Notes: generated from the sequence alone by a model not told the origin. Positions 36,801 to 48,500 are shown, numbered from the stretch's first letter. The stretch is DNA of 64,000 nucleotides from Candidula unifasciata (GCA_905116865.2 CAJHNH020008550.1:306300-370299); one strand, 5' to 3'. Program-made: numbers and translations.

Positions 36801-37235
36801 ATAAATCAAAGGTCAGTGCAGTTTGGCGATAAATACACATTTCTCTTTGTGTCAAACTTCATGACTCGTATCATATCTCATTCTCCCAGCTGTATCCGTT
36901 CTATGTGACTTCCTCGTTTAATTTATTCTAGTTTATGACTGCCCTTGTTTTATATGCTGATAAATACATTGGAAATAAAGACAAACATGTTACATTCAGT
37001 GGTATTTGTGCTCGTCGTTTCCTTTCCTACCTTTGAAATGCATCGATAGTTTGGCCATCTGAGGAAAATGCCATAGTACCAACAGCCACAGAGAGTCAGG
37101 CAGAACAAGGAGAAGGCCACGCAAAAGACGGAACAACTGTAATGTGAGATCAACCCATATAACAAATTAGAAAGAACACACACAAGAAGCTTAAATCTAT
37201 TCCTCCCATTGCCAAACAGTAGATGAGGTATTGGC
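33830..37235. other. Anonymous region without a recognised gene
   Basis: About 3.4 kb of AT-rich sequence. It holds a SINE D fragment (34385-34440), a short TG-rich patch at 34638-34680, G-runs at 35840-35880 and 35939-35950, and unrecognised short open frames: 101 codons at 35236-35541 (+), Lys/Ser-rich, and 95 codons at 36950-37237 (-), hydrophobic. Neither shows a family motif, and I do not regard them as genes. Confidence 0.5.
34385..34440 (+). mobile_element. SINE family D fragment
   Basis: The sequence ttcaaccagcatccctgaag ... ccttaggttatag matches the start of copies at 11915, 33237 and 61181. The remainder is absent. Confidence 0.5.
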
Positions 37236-37237
37236 AA

Positions 37238-37264
37238 AAGTAGAAGTAGAAAAAGAAGAAGAAG
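37238..37264. repeat. Short GAA tract at LINE 3' flank
   Basis: The sequence tagaaaaagaagaagaagaa directly abuts the pentamer tail of the I-like LINE. Confidence 0.8.
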
Positions 37265-37355
37265 AATTTGATTTGATTTGATTCAAGAACCGACATCATG
37301 GCATTCCCATAAGCGCTCCGTCTCTATCTTCTGCAGCCAGCGAAGAGTTCCGATA

Positions 37356-38125
37356 CTAATGGTGCCAATAGCTTTCTGAAAATGTATGTCTTGCCTTTCC
37401 TCTGAGCCTTGAGCTCCTGCCAGAATCTCTCGTCACCCCCAACTGCATCAATCTCACCAAACTGTGGTGATCCATCTGCTCCTCCGCATTGTACACGCTC
37501 TCCCACAAGGCACTAACCACGTTTGCCCTATCATGTAGCAGTATTCCACCAAGTTGTGCAGAGCCAGCCAGTCTGTCCGCCTGTTCATTTCCCAACACAC
37601 CGGCGTGACCCGGTGAAAAATCCAGACAATACTCCTCACTCGTGTCCTCCGCAGCGAAGCATGCCACTCTGCACGAAGCATACCTGTTCTGATCTTCCTC
37701 AGCATGCTTTCTGAATCAGTTACAATTACAATGTGTGTGTGTGTTGTGTTCTCTAGCCAGCGGAAAGCTGCAGTGACCGCCTCCACATCCATTCTTAAGC
37801 TGGATGTTGTGGTATCATGTGCTAAGCTCTGCTGCACCAAACGTCGACCATTAACTTTTGCTAAAATGTCCCAAGCACTTCTTTTGCCTCTTAACACTGA
37901 ACCGTCTGTGTAAATGATCAAATCCTCTGAGCGAGCATTATCTTGAATTAATTGCTGAATTTCCACCTCTGTGGCACCTGCTGGCCAGTCTCTGCATTCC
38001 CGGCTCAGCGTGATTATGACTCTACACAAGTCTGACTGCTCAGGTGGCACTTTGACCCACTCCTCTCCTCGCCTAATGTTCTCAAGGATGCAAACCTGTC
38101 TGATTGTGTCTTCTGTCTGAGCCAT
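37356..38125 (-). pseudogene. I-like LINE: RNase H region
   Basis: In the frame of the RT piece but past its stop: EDLIIYTDGSVLRGKR (first Asp), MDVEAVTAAFRWLE (Glu) and IVTDSESMLRK (second Asp). A frameshift near 37620-37660 then moves the rest to another frame, with SPGHAGVLGNEQADRLAG carrying the last His/Asp motif. All four RNase H motifs are visible, so decay is by frame damage rather than loss of sequence. Confidence 0.85.
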
Positions 38126-38149
38126 CCATGACCTTCCTCTTATCAGCCG

Positions 38150-39789
38150 CTAACCCTTAACTGCACCCAGAGCTTCATGCAGAGGGTGGTCTGTGTCTGC
38201 AGCTACCCTGAGATATGACTTCGCCTGCATCACCTTGTGCCTACCTGCAACAGTCGGTAAACCAAGGATGTATTGCATACACACCACTGGGGTGTCTCTG
38301 ATGCAACCCAGAATGACCCGCATAGCCGTGTTCTGTATGCGCTCTAGTTTTCCCATCTGACTCTTTGAGACGGTAAGCAGTCCCAGGCCATAATCCACCA
38401 CTGACAGGATCAGGTGCTGATATAGTATGAAAAGCATTCTCTGCTCTATGTCAATTGCAGCCATAGTCTTAAGTGCACTAAGTCCTTTTTGGCATCTCGA
38501 TACAACACTCTCCACATGGTCCTTAAATGACAGGCTCCTGTCAAATGTAATTCCCAGATACTTCAGTTTGCTCTCTCTGTTGACGTCTCTACCATCTATC
38601 GTGAGACTTGGGACATTAGTTTTAACGATTCTGTTGTCCAGAAAACACCACAAAACATACGCCCTTTCCGGGTGGACGACAGCCTTCATTTCTGTACACC
38701 ACTCAGTCACTTTGTCTACTGTCGCTTGTAGCTCCCGGGCTGTTCGCTCCCTCTCTTCCCCCTGCCTATATGCAAGTATATCATCCGCAAAAGTCAGTAT
38801 CCTTTCAACTCCTGGTGCTTCTAGGCTTGCAATCTTGCTCGTATACACGTTGAAGAGCACAGGCGAGATGGCGCATCCCTGTGGCAGTCCTGGGGTCAAA
38901 GTGCATGGTTCAGAGGTCCATGAGCCCAGTCGGAGAGCAACCCGACGTGAATACAGGACAGCTGCAACCCAATTCACCAGCCATGGATTGACCTCCTTTT
39001 CCCTCAGTGCAGTCATTAAGATGTCGTATCTCACTCTGTTATAAGCATCCTCGAGATTCAGTCCTACCGCCATATTTTCCTGTCTGTTCTGGAACCCTTT
39101 ATAGACGTCAAAAGCAAAAGTGGCCGCATTTGCCCAAGTGTCCTTTCCTGGCCTGTAACTTCCCAGACTTCTTGGGAGAAGCTTCCCCCTTTCCAAAAAT
39201 TCGTGTAACTTTACAGCAACTATCTTCTCCAAGACCTTCCCAAAGTGTTTTGTGAGGTGATGATTCTAAAGCCACTAAGCTTAGAATGATCTTTAAAAGG
39301 TTTTGGTAGTGGGATTAGATAGCTGTGCACCCAGTCTTGCGGTACTGATGCTGTCTTAATACTCTGGTTAAAACAGTCGGCCATCTCCGCCAGGTCTACA
39401 TCGCTCAAAGCCATCATGTGACCATACCTGACACCATCAGGCCCTGGTGCAGTGTCTTTTGCTTTTTTCAAAATTGGTTTTATATCTTCCACTTGTATAA
39501 TGTCTGCATAATGCATATTTTTCAAGGTGCCAGCTAACTCCTTTCTAACTGCATCTCTGATGTCTACATCATTATGATCTGTCTGAGCTATAAACCTATG
39601 GAGAAAAGCCTCCCATTTCTCCTTGTCTGTTGTCACACGCACACCATCGTCTCTACGAATTGTTCCGACTGTCATAGGCCGATCTTTTCTTTGCATCTGC
39701 CTTTGCAGTTTCCAGAATTTCCCCAATGTTTTATCGCCTCCCATGTCATTCACAAGTTTCCCACTTTGCTCTTTTGGCCTCTGCAGCAC
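38150..39789 (-). pseudogene. I-like LINE: reverse transcriptase region
   Basis: Two pieces in different frames. 39789-39220 holds the linker and RT start (KKAKDTAPGPDGVRYGHM, LIPLPKPFKDHSKLSGFR). 39232-38150 holds the fingers/palm: NLEDAYNRVRYDIL, GLPQGCAISPVLFNVY, the catalytic LTFADDILAY, LKYLGITFDRSLSFKDHV, then a thumb-like region. The frame changes near 39235-39250. A TAA at 38152-38150 ends the RT piece in frame with the RNase H region that follows. Catalytic residues are preserved. Confidence 0.87.
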
Positions 39790-40912
39790 AGCGCTTGAAA
39801 ACCTCCACCTTATCTCGTTTCACTTTCTCCGCCATCTCCACTTCCTCTCGTGAGCTTGAGGGTGTCTGTCGTACTTTCTTTAGCTGCTTCACTGCGGCTC
39901 TCTTCGCCTTCCATGGGTGTTCTACTTCTGGAGTCCACCATGGGGGCTGTAGAAAATTAGTTCTGGCAGTTCTTTTGCATGCTCCCTGTCTGAGGCGTCC
40001 AAGTAGGTTGTTGGTCCACTTATACTGGAAGGTCTTGCGTGCTCTCCCAACCTTAACCTTACTGTGTTTAGAAATCAAGACTGAACATGGTAGGTGATCA
40101 CTCCCATGGTCATTCAGGACAGTGAATTTAACATCTAAAACCGACGACTGAGAGACAAATGTCAAGTCAATGGCTGTGTCTGCATCTACAGGCCTCATTG
40201 CCATTCTAGTCGGCCTCCCATCATTGATGCAGACCATATCAGAGTCAACCATGGCCTCTGCAAGAGCAATTCCCTGTCGGTTTTCTCCACTGCTGTCCCA
40301 TTCTCTGTTCCTCGCGTTGAAATCCCCACATATGAGTAACCTATCACCTGGTAACTCCTCCAGTTCCTTGAGCCAGCTCCATTGTTCACTTCTGACAAAA
40401 CAGTCTACCGTGGCATATATATTTATGAGGTTCCAACTTAGGCCACCAATTTCTACCTGTATCCCTTGAACTTCTCGTCCACTGTGGTTCCACTGGCTCA
40501 AGTCAAGCACCACATGCTTCACTCCCTCCTTTACCACTAGACCTTGTCCATGTCTCTTCTGTCCAACAGGGTTTATATAACTGACGTACCCCGGACAATG
40601 ATATCTGTCTGTATTTAACTCCTCTAGCATCATGACATCAAAATCAAAAATCAACCTCTCCAGTACAGGACCTCTCTGCCTAGCACTCCGACAGTTCCAG
40701 TATCCTACTCTTACATGATTAAAACTCAATCTCTCCGCTTTTCGCCTTGTTCTCATAGCACCCGCCCTCCTATTTATATGCCTTCTTCTCTCCCCATTTC
40801 CTCGTCGTCTCCTCCTCACTCCCTCTTCACTAACTGCTGAATAATGTGTCAAGCGCAGAGCACGTGTCCTGTAGCTCCGGCGACGATTCTTATGCATATT
40901 TTTAAAATCCAT
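39746..40912 (-). pseudogene. I-like LINE: AP endonuclease region
   Basis: An uninterrupted 388-codon stretch. After an Arg-rich N-terminus (residues 1-70) the APE fold begins with VRVGYWNCRSA (Asn of motif I), then GDFNARNREWD, IDLTFVSQSS and NDHGSDHLP, covering the catalytic Asp/Asn and the final SDH of exonuclease-endonuclease-phosphatase enzymes. This domain nicks the target DNA to prime reverse transcription. The frame breaks near 39760-39775, where the sequence continues one frame over (KLVNDMGGDKTLGKFW). Confidence 0.85.
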
Positions 40913-41183
40913 ACGAAAAAATAGAGTACTGCAGGAAATGACCAGTCACCCTAGTATTGCCTGCCTGCTAGGGAAGGGGCAATGGATGTCCCATAGGAGT
41001 CCATACACCTGGTGCCGCCCCGCACGCCCGCCAGACGTCCAAAGTTTACGACCAGCTCACCTGTGGCCATCCAGTTCCTCAGCACGTTGGTCCACCTTGA
41101 ACTTGGGGGTTTAAATTCGGAGTTTGCCGTCTCCTAGATGGACTGCTGTGCAAAGCTAACGGGTTCCATCTACCCGGACTTAG

Positions 41184-41740
41184 AAGAAGAAGAAGAAGAA
41201 GAAGAAGAAGAAGAAGAAGAAGAAGAAGAAGAAGAAGAAGAAGAAGAAGAAGAAGAAGAAGAAGAAGAAGAAGAAAAAAGGGAAGAAGAAGAAGAAGAAG
41301 AAGAAGAAGAAGAAGAAGAAGAAGAAGAAGAAGAAGAAGAAGAAGAAGAAGAAGAAGAAAAAGAAGAAGAAGAAGAAGAAGAAAAAAAGGAAGAAGAAGA
41401 AGAAGAAGAAGAAGAAGAAGAAGAAGAAGAAGAAGAAGAAGAAGAAGAATGAGGAGGAGAAGAAGAAGAAAAGAAGAAGAAGAAGAAGAAGAAGAAGAAG
41501 AAGAAGAAGAAGAAGAAGAAGAAGAAGAAGAAGAAGAAGAAGAAGAAGAAGAAGAAGAAGAAGAAGAAGAAGAAGAAGAAGAAGAAGAAGAAGAAGAAGA
41601 AGAAAAAGAAGAAGAATAGAAAAAGAAGAAAAAGAAGAAGAATAGAAAAAGAACAAAAAGAAGAGGAGAAGAAAAAGGAGGAGGAGAATAAGAAGAGAAA
41701 GAAAGAGGAAAAAGAAGAAGAAGAAGAAGAAGCATCAAAT
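41184..41740. repeat. (GAA)n array
   Basis: About 550 bp of GAA on the + strand, nearly pure to about 41600 with AAAAG/GAGGAG interruptions, then a degenerate purine tail. It abuts the 5' end of the I-like LINE. Poly-Glu, Ser and Leu frames here are not genes. Confidence 0.95.
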
Positions 41741-41877
41741 GCAAAATGTCTGGTTGCCTGTTTTCATTTGATCTGGCCATGTGTCCTATGCTATTACTGC
41801 GTATACTGCAGTTTGTCTGTGCTGTTTTTTCACTATTTCTAATAGTGAAGTGCTTTTGTGTATGTGTAGTTTTCGTG

Positions 41878-41945
41878 GCATAGTGGGTATCGATCGCTGT
41901 AAATTGGAATTACGAGTCTGACTCACAACGCTTAAGCCACAGACG
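41878..41945 (-). mobile_element. SINE family E head fragment
   Basis: The reverse complement reads gtggcttaagcgttgtgagtc ... gcgatcgatacccac, matching the tRNA-like head of the copy at 42690 only. It is truncated at both ends. Confidence 0.6.
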
Positions 41946-41979
41946 CCACTTACCACTGAAAAGACATTCTAGTTATATT

Positions 41980-43705
41980 GTTCTCACGTTTTCTCAGCCT
42001 GTGTTCTATCCAACACCACCGTCTTTTCTTCAACTCTTGGTCCACTGGAACTTGTTTAGTTCTCTCCCAAAGCTCTACATTAGTGGTTCTATCATAGCAT
42101 TTAATTCCCTCTATTCTGCGCAGGCACCAGTTTATGGATGTTTGTAGTTTATTAGTACATTCCCTAGTTGTTCTTCATGTTTCCACTCCATACAACAATA
42201 CTGATTTGACATTAGAATTAAACATTATTTGTTTAGTATTATTTTAATTTCGTTTGACCTCCACAAATTCCTTAGTGCTATGAAAGCTTCTCTTGCATTT
42301 TGTATTCTAATATCTATTAGTTTCCCCATCTTACCAAACAGATGTACGACTTCGCAACTTGGAGTGAGATACATTACCATTTGTCTGATTTGTTCTCCTT
42401 TTCTTATCTTTCCATTATGGATTTTCAGACCTAGCTATTGTGATCTCGCATCAAGTATATTTAATTTATCTTGCATCTGATTTCGTGAGTGGGACAGAAG
42501 TTAAATATCATCAGCCAAGTCCAAATCATCAAGCTGTTTTGTTATGGTCCCCTGAATTCCATTCTTCCTGTTAGCAGTTGCTGTCTTCATAATCAAATCT
42601 ATTGCCAGTAAAATAGGAGAGGCGAGCAAAGACATGCCTGCCGCACACCTGTTTTTAGTTCAAATTTGTCTATTAGCTTTCCCTCTTGAGGCGTCCGTGG
42701 CTAAGGCGTTGTGAGTCCGACTCGTAAGCCAGCATACCGCGATCGAAACCCATGCATGCTGCGTGGATTTTTGTCGTGGTATGGGACGTCGCAGGTCGAC
42801 CCAGCCAAAAATTGGTACCAGGATGGGCTGTCCCGGGAAAGTAAAGACAGCCGGCGTAATGCTGACCACATTACCCACCGAGTGCTGATGGTCTGTAAAA
42901 ATATGGGACGCTCTGCCCATATGCCCGATGCACCGAAAGGCGTGAAAAGGGAACTTTACTTTTTTTACTTACTTTTTCCCTCTTGAAGAATTCGTTATAG
43001 ATCACCCTTTTAAGGCAGTTTTACAAGATATCATTCTTTCCTGTCTGCCGGTATTTCTGCAGTCTCCCACACTTTTCTTAACAATCCATGCTGCTATTTC
43101 GTTAATGTGTTTATATTGGCCTTAATAGCTTCTGCTGGGATACCATCTGGACTAGCCGTTTTTTTCTTCAGAAGATTAAAAGCTTTTATAATTTCACTTT
43201 TAGATGGTATCTCGCAGATGAAATCCAGTTCCTCTTCCAAAGGCTTGATATTTGGGATTAGTCTATTTAGACGTATTTATAAATATTCAGCCCATCTGTC
43301 CATTTGATTTTTAGTGTTGATGAGTACCTTTCATTTACCATTTTTTATTGATGCTGTTTGCTAACCATATTTACCTACTGATTTCATTGTATTGCTCTAA
43401 AGGTGTCTAAGATTTCCTTTTGCTGCTACATGTGCAAGTCATTTAAATGTGTCACTCTATTTGCCCTTATACGCCTTCTGTGTATATTTCTTTATCTCCA
43501 TCTTTAGCAGATCCAGCTTTGCTATTGTTTAAGTCTGCCTTTTTATTTTTCATTTCTTCAATCATTTCATTGGTTTCTGGTGTTATCCACTCTTCATGTT
43601 TTCGTTCTTTCTTACTAAGTATCTCTACAGAAGATTTATTCCAGATTCTCTTGGTCTGATCCCAGCAGTCTTCGCTGCTTACGTCCTCCACTAACGGCTG
43701 CAATT
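41980..43705 (-). pseudogene. RTE-like LINE, 5'-truncated, broken
   Basis: Read on the minus strand from 43703: a linker region (VEDVSSEDCWDQTKRIWN, KKERKHEEWITPET), then the RT start LKKKTASPDGIPAEAIKAN near 43150, the catalytic LDDLDLADDI near 42525, and a C-terminus RTTRECTNKLQTSINWCL ... LWERTKQVPVDQELKKRRW near 42030, colinear with the copy at 50920-51440. Several frameshifts and stops occur. Sequence between the first RT block and the ADD box is reduced, so there are internal losses. A SINE sits inside it at 42690-42974. No endonuclease remains. Confidence 0.8.
42690..42974 (+). mobile_element. SINE family E, inserted in RTE LINE, with TSD
   Basis: A tRNA-like head (GTGGCTAAGGCGTTG; CGATCGAAACCC) is followed by the core gtcgcaggtcgacccagcc ... 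ggtacc and a 3' end aaaggcgtgaaaagggaact with a T-rich tttact tail. The 12-bp direct repeats tttccctcttga (42678-42689 and 42975-42986) flank it exactly and rejoin to give uninterrupted LINE sequence. Confidence 0.88.
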
Positions 43706-43983
43706 GGCTTGGCTAATTAAATATGATGCTTTGTGATACTATATCATACATGGCCTATGCATTAGAGGAAAGGAACATAGAGTGTGATGTAGACCAAGAA
43801 CAAGATGGAAAGATCCAACGAAACTCTACAATAGTGTGAAGTGTCTAGTCGAGGCTTTCAGATAAATGAAAACGAAAGCTGTGTATTTCCCTAGAGAATC
43901 AAAGCTCTAATAGGGAAAGCGCTTGAAGGAAAGAAAGAAGTAAAAAATTAGAGAAGTAACGAAAGAAGAAAGGCACAATAAAG

Positions 43984-44000
43984 NNNNNNNNNNNNNNNNN
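43984..44000. other. Assembly gap (17 N)
   Basis: Seventeen N characters. The true distance between the RTE block and the LicD 3' flank is unknown. Confidence 0.99.
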
Positions 44001-44149
44001 ATTACAGTCAGTGTCATCTTGATGCACGGGCCGGCTAGGCACTTACCCAGTGACCCCAGAAGCATAGAGATCCCATGTTAATCTGTATAAAAACAGAGGG
44101 GAACCCTTGATGCCATAGAAACTTTATAAATATATATCCTACGACATGC

Positions 44150-44375
44150 TTGTCGGAGAGGCAATGGGTTTATTATTTTCTTTCCTGCAATGGGACCCCG
44201 GAACCAACACAGACATACAGGTAGAAATAAACTTGCTGTAGTATTCCTGTCCGACCGTCCAGAAGCAATGCCAAACTACTGGACGTAAATTTGCTCAGAA
44301 AAAAACCACACAACAGCCAGGTTTGTTTAAGGTTGGTTCTGCAACGTCCTGTAAAGGATACGCAACTAACCAGTA
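44150..44375 (+). mobile_element. SINE family G copy
   Basis: Contains ccgaccgtccagaagcaatg, ctactggacgtaaatttgct, ccacacaacagcca and gtcctgtaaaggatacgcaa, the reverse complement of blocks at 11515-11745 and 55305-55520. It sits in the 3' flank/UTR of the LicD gene and contributes an AATAAA on the gene strand (44174-44169). Confidence 0.65.
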
Positions 44376-44567
44376 TTCCTTTAATTATAATAAATGTATC
44401 GCTGAGTGGCCCGAAAAGAGGTATTAACTGCTTATCTGATAAGTGAATAACACAATTTTGGGTTACGAATTCATCAGATCATCAAGGCACTTATATGTCC
44501 TCTAGTTTCAACTTCATTTCACAATCTCAGTTGTGTCATTAATACTCGCAAATGTATTTATCAGGCA

Positions 44568-45068
44568 CTAATGGAACACAGTAAAGTTACTCAAAACTTT
44601 CTTTCCTAGCTTCTTTACTTCGACTGTGGCTGGCTTTCCTTCGATGACAACTTCTTGACGCTCAACAAATGGATAATACTTCCGGAAAATATAACACGGT
44701 TTGTACTCGTATTCGTAAAATGGAACCAAAGGCCTGCCGCTCAAGTGGTCATAGTCTCTACTAACACATACAGTTGGGTCATACATTGTTGTACAAAGAT
44801 GTTCAAACCTCCTTGGAACACTGACCATTTGGTCTTCAAACGGCCGGGAGGTCAGTGGGAAAATGTCTGCCTTTTTGAAAACAAGTCTGTGCTTTTTAAT
44901 TCTTGAGAGCGCCCAAATGTATTCGGCGTCCTCTGTAAAAAAGAAAATATCAATATAGGGAACATGAACTAAGTCATCGTTTCTCATTGGCTCAGATTGC
45001 TGCCAGAAAAACTTGTACATCATGTAGCTTCTTGTATCCACATCAAAGTCTGGAATGCAATGGAGTAT
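44568..45068 (-). CDS. LicD gene, terminal exon 4
   Basis: The acceptor is ccattttcag|ATACTC, phase 0. It codes for [21 protein letters not shown]... with [12 protein letters not shown] (the acidic DIFFF stretch typical of the second half of LicD domains), [22 protein letters not shown], then [11 protein letters not shown] and a basic C-terminus ending SNFTVFH before TAG at 44570-44568. No frameshift or internal stop is present, so the domain looks intact. Confidence 0.82.
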   Translation of the reverse strand: MLHCIPDFDVDTRSYMMYKFFWQQSEPMRNDDLVHVPYIDIFFFTEDAEYIWALSRIKKHRLVFKKADIFPLTSRPFEDQMVSVPRRFEHLCTTMYDPTVCVSRDYDHLSGRPLVPFYEYEYKPCYIFRKYYPFVERQEVVIEGKPATVEVKKLGKKVLSNFTVFH

Positions 45069-45474
45069 CTGAAAATGGAGAATTTTTTTCTATTAGAAAT
45101 TCAGTTTCTGTCATTTGTTTTCTTCTTCGCGTTCATCAGCTGTAAACTCTGGCAGAAAATGTTGGTTGTCCATCCACTTCTGGACGTTAGTCTTATTCCA
45201 GAACTTGATTGATTGTTGCATGCATATCCACTTTTAAGATCCAGGGGCGTTGGATGATGTTTGCTCTACCTTGCCCTTAACATTAAAGTAATGTTTCTAA
45301 TGGCTCAGCCCTCTCTCCCGAATCCTTCCCTAACAATATGTAAAGGAACAAAGCTATACCTCTCCTCTCACCCCCAACCACCACAACCCTTTGTTTCCCT
45401 TATGTTTGTTTTTTTCAAGAATTTATTTGTACAATTTCTATTATTTCAAATGCATTATATTTTTGCCTTTAACA

Positions 45475-45526
<52 letters not shown>

Positions 45527-48500
45527 TATTATTATTATATTATTCAGTTCAACAGAGCTTTATTCCTTGAGGCTCTGATCTAGAAGATTTAATGCTGCCA
45601 ACACACCCACCATTTCCCAGACACGACCTCCCCCCCCCCCCCCCCCCCATCCATATCCTAGATGTTTTTGTATTTTGTATTGGCACAGCTGACAACCGTC
45701 ATACCTGTTTCACCTACAGCCAGCTGACAACCGTCATACCTGTTTCACCTTTTGGCACAGCTGACAACCGTCATACCTGTTTCACCTTTTGGCACAGCTG
45801 ACAACCGTCATACCTGTTTCACCTTTTGGCACAGCTGACAACCGTCATACCTGTTTCACCTACAGCCAGCTGACAACCGTCATACCTGTTTCACCTTTTG
45901 GCACAGCTGACAACCGTCATACCTGTTTCACCTTTTGGCACAGCTGACAACCGTCATACCTGTTTCACCTTCAGCCAGCTGACAACCCTCATACCTGTTT
46001 CACCTTTTGGCACAGCTGACAACCGTCATACCTGTTTCACCTACAGCCAGCTGACAACCGTCATACCTGTTTCACCTTTAGCCAGTCGGTCCCATTCATG
46101 CAGATGTCCATATCGTCATCCCAAGGGATATAGCCGTGGTGCCTGTAGACCCCTAGCATGCTGCCCTCTGTCAGGAAGTAGGTCACGTTAAACAGTTTCA
46201 TGGCTGTAGCAAACACTTTGAAGGTCAGGCGTAGTCGTTTCTGCCACAGTGCTGACATGGGTGGCTTGAAGTTTGAAAACCTTTAAGAAAAGGAACATAA
46301 GTATCATTATTTTACCATCACCATTTTTGGCTTAAGCGGGACATGAATGATACAGTTATTAAGGTGGATTGATGGGAACAGAATGCCTCGTAAAGTGTCG
46401 CATGGTGGAGAGAAATGATGAAGGCAATGCGGATAAAGGAGAACATGATTCCAGACAGGTTTAAAGCTTAGCATCTAAGAAGAAGTGCATCAAAAACATG
46501 CGATGGGAACAGGTGTCTTCAAACCCCTAGCCCTAATAGTAAAAGACTTTTCTAAGTTCCAGGAGGTCTTGTTAGTCACACCCACCATCTCCATGGGTTG
46601 TGATTCCCATGCCTCTCTATCATCATCATCATCATTTTTCACTTCTTCCTTTAAGTCTCGTGGGTAAGCACAGTTTGCGATCCAGTGGTAGAAGAGCAGC
46701 AATGGTTACTGTCATTCTATGTCGAGGTAGAGGCTCTTTAATGTCACCAGCCCATATTCTCATAACAAGCGAACTGTTGCTTTCCCATCTTATCGTTTTA
46801 GTTTTTTGCGCCTGGGTTTGTTAGTTGCAATGACTTGACTGCATTACCTAAAATGTTAAAGAATGCCTCACCTGACAAAGTGAATGGTGCTGGTTTCAGA
46901 CAATAGTTGCGACCTCGATATAGAGCTTTTCCTATGATGTGATTTCACATTTTCAACTGTTAACTCCTGGCTCTTTTTGTGCCTTGTTTGCCAATGTTTG
47001 GCCGATTTTATCAATTTTGACCTGGCAACCCTGTTTCCCCTATATAATACCGTGTTCCTTTAACTCAGTAGCTTTCAACTTGGGGGTGGGGTACCCCTCT
47101 CCCCCCAGGGGGCGCGAGGCAGTTTCAAGGGCGGTTTGTTAAAAATCTAATGAATGTGACAACACAGGCATTTAATTATAGATTAAGAACACATTCTGAC
47201 CAAAACGGATCTCCATACTGTCTGTTTCCCAGGCAACCGAATCTAATGTTTTCTAATCACATTTTGTTATGTTGGTGTGTGTGTATCTGATTGTGTGGAA
47301 GGGTGAGGGGGGAGGGGCTGTTTGCCATATATATTGTGATAGGGAGGGGGTGAATCGTGAGATCTTGCCCTCTACTCGAAGCGGCGCGACCTGAAAAAGC
47401 TTGGAGAACACTGATCTAACTGGATGGTTGTGTGGAACTGTTTACAGCAGGGATTACATCTAAAACGTTCGCAATGAGATTTTTGTGAAGATTTTCACGG
47501 TACTATATTGCTGTAAACATGCTCACTATATGCTTTTAATCGGTGTCTGTTATTGTTTTTTATATACCACAATGAAAACTAGATATTTGTTTACAATATT
47601 ATTATTTACCTAAAATAACATGATTATTAATAGGTTGCATGATAGATTTCAACAATTTATACAGAACGGTTAGTGTTCGGGCTTTTAAAATTGTGCAGGA
47701 CTTTGGGAACGCACTATAGAATTTAGAATATTGTCAGTGTAGGTATTCGAGAAGGGGCGGTGGGAGCTCTACATTATATCTGACTAACGTTGGACTTTGT
47801 TCCTTATATCCTTTCCACGGAATGTGTGCTACATGGAGACCGCCTTTTGAGATAGTGTCGACGTAGCAGTACTGGTAAGGTGGATAGTGTTTATTCACTG
47901 GTCACCAATTCGGAGTTGTAATGTGTACGTCCATAAACAAACCAAGCTGACTGCACTAGCACATACGACTTTAAGTGTTATGTTTAGTACTTGTATTGAA
48001 CGTAAATTTGCCTAGAAAAACGACAACAGCCATAAATGTGCTGAGCTGTGTTCTGCAGCGTCTTGTAAAGGACACGCAAATAACTTAGCACTGGTGTTCA
48101 CGTTCTGCTTGACTGTGTTGGTGGTACAATGTGCGCAAGACAAACGTTTACGTGCTTTATCTGCTCCGATCTGTAACATAAAAGTGATCTCTCGTTTCAA
48201 TCACCATCTTCCTCTTGATGGATTGTATTCAACTTTACTAGCAGCGTTTCTTCAAATATGGCTGAAATGGATATGGAGCCAAAAATGGCTGTTCACGATG
48301 GAGCAGAACCGAATAATTTTGGCAACAGATTATAGAATCAGACTGTATCAAAAATAGTCAGTTGGTGAAGCTTGAATGAGGCCATGCCGGTGATTTTGGC
48401 ATCAATAAGAGAGAACCCACGAGTATGTCCGTAATATATCCTTGCACTGACGACTATGCAGGTGGGCTCAAACTGCAGCAAGCTAGGTAATATCTCAGAA

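Larger units (their letters stand above)
37265..41183 (-). mobile_element. I-like non-LTR retrotransposon (APE-RT-RNase H)
   Basis: About 3.9 kb in one orientation: AP endonuclease, reverse transcriptase, RNase H, then a 3' UTR ending (on the element strand) in a CAAAT-type pentamer tail (tttgatttgatttgatt on the + strand at about 37266). The APE+RT+RNase H order is that of I-clade and related LINEs. No separate gag-like ORF1 is seen in the 270 bp upstream of the endonuclease. Frameshifts and one stop make it inactive. GAA repeats border both ends (37238-37264 and 41184 onward). Related pieces lie at 55018-55140 and 56250-56640. Confidence 0.88.

Noticed and set aside
41079..41780. Long Ser/Leu/Glu-rich open frames
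   Set aside because: Artefacts of the GAA array.
46490..46702. Extra LicD exon (minus-strand open frame with five Asp)
   Set aside because: The known exons already join in phase; the Asp run comes from a short ATC repeat and no good acceptor/donor pair frames it.
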